Assembly: GCA_041690995.1 (NCBI GenBank)
Contig: JBEPVM010000002.1
Location: 1 to 64,000 of the forward strand
DNA from: UBA4722 sp041690995
GTDB lineage: Bacteria > Pseudomonadota > Gammaproteobacteria > DSM-16500
Direction of reading: 5' to 3'
Length of the DNA: 64,000 nt
Part shown: in pieces, positions 61,101 through 64,000 of the stretch
Layout: the number at the start of each line of letters is the position of its first letter
Position numbering within the stretch: position 1 is the stretch's first letter
Translations under genes and position numbers: made by a program
Notes under the pieces: generated by a model
The model's database searches: none
What the model was told of the DNA's origin: nothing
What the model saw: only the letters and a program-made list of their open reading frames with translations

Positions 61101-61159
61101 TCGTACCTGCCATGTATTTGTTTTTGGCGGGCGATAGGTCGAAAGCAGCTATTGAGTAA
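58109..61159 (+). CDS. RND efflux pump inner-membrane permease (HAE1-type)
   Basis: 1,016 residues with the typical start MTFTDLFIKRPVLATVISLLI. TM4 carries the proton-relay Asp pair in LAIGLVVDDAIIIVENIHRH (~400), and GISAVIALTLSPMMCSRF marks TM6. Two large periplasmic loops and a C-terminal TM bundle (LVTLIGLISKHGILIVQFAND) follow. Closest in style to MexF/AcrB-like or multidrug RND pumps of Legionella. Substrate unknown. Confidence 0.95.
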   Translation: MTFTDLFIKRPVLATVISLLILALGLRSVGLLPILQYPFTENAVVTVSTTYTGANPALIAGFITTPLENSIAQASGIDYMTSSSTQGTSTIQANLLLNYDPNKAVSDINTKVNAVLNQLPKGAQQPVINVAVGEAIDSMYIGFYSKILPSNKITDYLVRNVQPKLQAINGVQMAEILGQRTFAMRAWLDPVKLAGYQITADDISHKLASNNFISAVGRTKGNMFTIDLTADTGLTSVDQFRQLALKSQNGAIVRLGDVSTVSLGSQDYSSAVQFDGQPSVYIGIKIAPAANLLTVIDKVKKAFPEIEEQLPEGLNAKVVYDASAFVNSSIHEVVHSLFEALLIVTVVIFLFLGSIRSVIIPVIAMPLSLIGTFFMMLLLGYSINLLSLLALVLAIGLVVDDAIIIVENIHRHIEEGMNPIPAALQGARELAGPIIAISIVLIAVYVPIGFMGGLTGALFTEFAFTLAGAVGISAVIALTLSPMMCSRFFEKNHTTANKFIQYIDNLFDKLHDIYQRALNNALNYLPVIAVFAAIILFSNYFLFISSKAELAPQEDQGIILSMLTASPNATLAQTQLYSRATNKVYFQFPETDHTFMVDGYNGLNTSIGGMVLKPWDERHRTTNVMQPEVQKALDQISGAKIAAFQMASLPGGGGGLPIQFVIQTTRSFEELNTLAQLFIQKAWKKGIFLYVDSDLKFDKAQTEISLNADKISELGLTMQDIGNTLGSALSEGYVNYFNLAGRSYQVIPQVMQVDRLTDNQLLNYYIKAANGISIPLSSVATLKTKVVPESLNHFQQLNSTTISAVAFPGVTMSDALNSLKAIATEILPQGYTIDYAGQSRQYIQENSALILTFFFALIIIYLALAAQFESFRDPLIVLISVPMSICGAMIFISLGVGDASLNIYTEVGLVTLIGLISKHGILIVQFANDLQKAGKNKREAIETASAVRLRPILMTTAAMVFGVVPLITATGAGAVSRFDIGLVIATGISIGTLFTLFVVPAMYLFLAGDRSKAAIE

Positions 61160-61361
61160 TTCGCTTACATCCTTTCAACTCACTTGAAAAATACATCAAG
61201 CGTTTGTTTAATAAGGTATTTTTTGACCATCTCCACATTGAGAAACAATTTTTATACAATTTGATAACAAAGATGCTATAATTAAATGAATATTTTTATT
61301 TCATGCATCTTTATACAGGCATAGTACAATCATATTAATTTTAAGATAGGAATAAACAGCC

Positions 61362-62423
61362 ATGTCCAGCAACCGGTTACCTTTAGGTTCCTCTTTACGT
61401 CTTGTGGCTTTTTTAGATGTTGACGACACACTGATCATAACAGAGGATACAGAGCTGGGTCGTATACGCACATTAAATCAACAGCTAATCAATCAATTGA
61501 AAAAAAATAGAATTAATCACATATATTTATTTACAAACATGGATTTAGCAGATGTTAATCATCACGATAGCCCTAACCGTATCACTCGTAAGCGATTAAT
61601 TAGTGAGCTTAACTTGCAAGGGATAACAGTTGATGGGGTTCTTACACCAGCCGACCCTGTTTATAAGAAAGGTCCCGGAGCAGCGTTTAATGACTTATAT
61701 CTGAGCGCATATGGTAAAAAAACACAAAATCAAAGTTATGAGGAAGAAGATCAAAAATTTAAGGAATGTCTGGCTAAGCAACATGTTGAAGAAACGTATG
61801 TCGGTAAAAAACGTGCTGCAGGTCAAAAGCGCAGCATGTTTCAATATTTCCTTGAAAATAAACCAGCCGATATTGCATCAATCATTTATTTTGAAGATGA
61901 TAAAACATGTATTGACGCAGTATCTGAATTAATACAGCCATTAGATTCTAATATTCATTTTACAACTTGCCAGGTACAGCTACACTCTGTTAAATCTCAG
62001 CAGGAGAACAAATATTATGCTGATGTCGTTTCTAGGAGTATTGCAACAAGCAAAGAAATGTTCTTGAAAAAATTAAAGGAAAACTTAAATAATCCAAATA
62101 TTACTAAAGAAGACATTCTGGATTTTTTTAATGAAATAAAGAAAAAAGATGGAAAATACGCTTATATTCACGCACAAAAAAATCCAACCTGGGATAAATT
62201 CAGGGTGTTTTTTAAATGTTCTTCCAATAAAAATGAAGAAAAATTTTGGCACACCGCAACTTATCAAAAAGCGGTTGGAATTTTGAAAGAAGCTTATCAA
62301 AGCCGCAACGCTCAGTCAGTTCATGAAACACGAGTCAATGATGAAAATGAATTTATTGATTATTATAGAGGAAATTCTCCAATTCACCTTTTTTCCACTA
62401 CGACAAGAAACAATACTAAATAA
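61362..62423 (+). CDS. HAD-like phosphatase domain protein, effector-like
   Basis: A 353-residue protein. Residues about 13-190 carry HAD motifs in order: motif I FLDVDDTLI (D19, D21), motif II-like IYLFTNMD (Thr), a Lys-containing loop around KKGPGAAF or GKKRAAGQKRSM, and motif IV IIYFEDDKTCIDAV. The C-terminal 150 residues are helical and unrecognised; a FWHTATYQKAVGILKEAY block is notable. HAD-type proteins with unknown C-terminal domains occur among Legionella effectors. Not in an operon. Confidence 0.7.
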   Translation: MSSNRLPLGSSLRLVAFLDVDDTLIITEDTELGRIRTLNQQLINQLKKNRINHIYLFTNMDLADVNHHDSPNRITRKRLISELNLQGITVDGVLTPADPVYKKGPGAAFNDLYLSAYGKKTQNQSYEEEDQKFKECLAKQHVEETYVGKKRAAGQKRSMFQYFLENKPADIASIIYFEDDKTCIDAVSELIQPLDSNIHFTTCQVQLHSVKSQQENKYYADVVSRSIATSKEMFLKKLKENLNNPNITKEDILDFFNEIKKKDGKYAYIHAQKNPTWDKFRVFFKCSSNKNEEKFWHTATYQKAVGILKEAYQSRNAQSVHETRVNDENEFIDYYRGNSPIHLFSTTTRNNTK

Positions 62424-62442
62424 TCATGGAAATTAAGGAAGT

Positions 62443-62462
62443 GGCCAAATCCTTATTTGGCC
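62443..62462. terminator. Hairpin between convergent genes
   Basis: GGCCAAAT-CCTT-ATTTGGCC is a perfect 8-bp stem with a 4-nt loop lying between the stops of the HAD-like and ankyrin genes, so it may serve both. Confidence 0.55.
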
Positions 62463-62482
62463 AATCTTGTGGACTAAAGTTA

Positions 62483-63982
62483 TTATTTTCTATGCTGAAC
62501 CCGCGTTGAAGAAGGGGAAGTAGTATTGGCCTCTGCCTCTTCTTTTTCTTCTTCTGACACTCTATTGTTCTGCACACGAGGAGCTGCTAGCAAACGGGAT
62601 GGTGAGCCACTGTTCCTTCTTTTTCTTTGGTTGTCCCTGCCGTGCAATTCCAGAATAACTTCTACATAACCACGTAATTTAGCTATATCTTGCGGCGTTC
62701 TTCCTTGGTTATCAGGCTCATTTAAGTTAGCTCCAAGCTCAATAAGCAGTCTGACCATCTGGAGATTATTTCGAAAAACTGCTATATGGAGAGGCGTTTG
62801 TCCCTTAAGATTTTTTCCGTTTAAATTGCTCCCTGCTTTTTCCAGATTTGCCGCAATTTTTTCATGACCGAAATAAGACACCAAATGCAGAAGTGTATTT
62901 CCTTCATTGTCTTGAGCATCGAGGGGGGCGCCTGATAAAATGAGTATCTGGACAATTTCCAGATAACCCTTGGCGGCGGCTATATGTAAAGGTGTTCTTC
63001 CCTTTGCATTTCTCTCTCGCAATAAATCCTTATTTATCTTTTCTAATGCCAAAATAAAATTTGCATGACCAAAATAAGCAGCTATATGGGCAATGGTATC
63101 TCCTTGAGTATTTCTAGTGTCCAGCGCTATTCCTATTTTTGCTAACTTTTTAATACAATCCACATCTCCGTTTTGAACAGCTTCGTGAGTAAGCTTTTGC
63201 AGCGTACAAGGAAAAGGTTGAGCCAGATGGAGCAGGTCTGCGCGGTGCTTGTGAGGGCAAAAATAATATAACTCGCTAAACCACTTCTCTTTTCTTTGTT
63301 TTGCCAGGAAAGAGGTAAGAGGTTCTTTTTTTTGCTCTCCCTCTTCTTCGTATTGCACATGGCTCAACTCGCGAATGTTACTGGAGAAAAGAAAAATTTT
63401 TATATCATTTATAGTCAGAGTTGTATGGTAATGTTCAAAATGGTCTAACGAGATATAGCCTTCGCGCTTTAATCGGTTCAATAAAGTGAGCTTAATATAA
63501 AATTCTAATTCTCCTTCTTTTTTTAAAGTATATCCATGGTCTTCATCTTGATTAAAAAGATCTGCCAGATGGAAAGACATGTCATATCCATATAAATTTA
63601 ATTTATTTATTAATTTTTTTTGAGATGGCATCGAGCCATTTTCTAAAATTAAATTAGAAATATCTAAATTTCGATAGAGAATATTGATCACATTGTTGAG
63701 TGTCAGCATCTCAATTATACGACCACGAAAGTTCTCAAAAACAGGATTCAAAATAGGATTATCTTCCATGCCTTCACAAAAAAAATCATTTACTTTGGTA
63801 ATCATAAGCGCTTGCGAGAGATAATTTAACACTGCATTGACATAATGAATTTCATTGCCAGGGATTTGTGATAGCTCTGGATCCTGGTTAATAAAATCTA
63901 ACACTACTTTTCGCGCAATTTCTTTTCGGATAGCTCTCAACTGAAAAGGAATATCGGCAGAAAGCTGTTCATGCGCATCCAT
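62483..63982 (-). CDS. Ankyrin-repeat protein
   Basis: 499 residues. The N-terminal ~285 residues are helical and unrecognised. About 287-455 form five ankyrin repeats of good consensus (GDTIAHIAAYFGHANFILAL; GRTPLHIAAAKGYLEIVQILILSGAPLDAQD; GNTLLHLVSYFGHEKIAANL; GQTPLHIAVFRNNLQMVRLLIELGANLNEPD; GRTPQDIAKLRG). The tail is basic and Ser-rich. Probably a host-directed binding protein. The start is near the window edge and lacks a clear ribosome site, so an upstream start is possible. Confidence 0.85.
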   Translation of the reverse strand: MDAHEQLSADIPFQLRAIRKEIARKVVLDFINQDPELSQIPGNEIHYVNAVLNYLSQALMITKVNDFFCEGMEDNPILNPVFENFRGRIIEMLTLNNVINILYRNLDISNLILENGSMPSQKKLINKLNLYGYDMSFHLADLFNQDEDHGYTLKKEGELEFYIKLTLLNRLKREGYISLDHFEHYHTTLTINDIKIFLFSSNIRELSHVQYEEEGEQKKEPLTSFLAKQRKEKWFSELYYFCPHKHRADLLHLAQPFPCTLQKLTHEAVQNGDVDCIKKLAKIGIALDTRNTQGDTIAHIAAYFGHANFILALEKINKDLLRERNAKGRTPLHIAAAKGYLEIVQILILSGAPLDAQDNEGNTLLHLVSYFGHEKIAANLEKAGSNLNGKNLKGQTPLHIAVFRNNLQMVRLLIELGANLNEPDNQGRTPQDIAKLRGYVEVILELHGRDNQRKRRNSGSPSRLLAAPRVQNNRVSEEEKEEAEANTTSPSSTRVQHRK

Positions 63983-64000
63983 GATATGGGTGTGGCTGCC

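Overview
The window is AT-rich gammaproteobacterial chromosome. It most likely comes from an intracellular member of the Legionellales (Coxiellaceae, Rickettsiella or Diplorickettsia-like); this is inferred from gene content and protein style, with no database search. Ordinary housekeeping operons alternate with single, very long, eukaryotic-looking genes: TIR plus coiled coil, kinase-like plus Ulp1-like protease, two ankyrin proteins and a HAD-type protein. These are typical of the type IV effector repertoires of that order. Small toxin-antitoxin pairs, broken transposases, a broken Fic gene and palindromic repeats are scattered between the operons. No rRNA, tRNA or CRISPR array was recognised.

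Layout. 1-9.4 kb is accessory: a long TIR-domain protein running off the left edge and its upstream partner, a protein-kinase N-lobe mini-protein; a transposase remnant; a TumE-type toxin-antitoxin pair; a BRO antirepressor and a tyrosine-integrase remnant; a SnoaL-like protein; DinD; a 41-residue pilin-like peptide and a membrane protein. 9.4-13.2 kb is core: trpS-rsmD, ftsY and rpoH. At 13.27-13.92 kb lies a compact GIY-YIG nuclease gene nested inside two layers of inverted repeats, which looks like a mobile unit. 15.1-19.4 kb holds feoA-feoB-feoC behind a Fur-box-like site, then an amino-acid permease. 19.4-24.1 kb holds an AAA/PD-(D/E)XK protein, the TIGR02449-zapA-fau cluster and pgi.

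At 24.1-27.9 kb is a 1252-residue effector-like protein combining an atypical kinase-like module, a clan CE cysteine protease module, an Ala/Glu/Lys coiled coil and C-terminal membrane segments. 28.0-30.7 kb holds lptM-dapF and an orphan TpsB transporter. 30.8-37.8 kb is the complete F1Fo-ATP synthase operon atpIBEFHAGDC. 37.9-46 kb holds mdh, a BrnT/CopG-like toxin-antitoxin pair, a nucleotidyltransferase-like gene, an orphan BrnA, a short NAD-glutamate dehydrogenase, a RimK-linked protease with rimK, and a second transposase remnant.

46.2-51 kb holds a Fic gene split by a single in-frame TGA beside a small ORF with an anti-Fic-like motif, then rsmB, guaC and hemE. 51-64 kb holds an ankyrin/membrane effector, a Pro/Thr-rich lipoprotein, a second BrnT/CopG-like pair, a tripartite RND efflux operon, a HAD-like protein and a second ankyrin protein at the right edge.

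The most notable items are the kinase-like/CE-protease fusion, the kinase-N-lobe/TIR operon, the nested-palindrome GIY-YIG unit, and the Fic gene with its TGA at a conserved Trp position.
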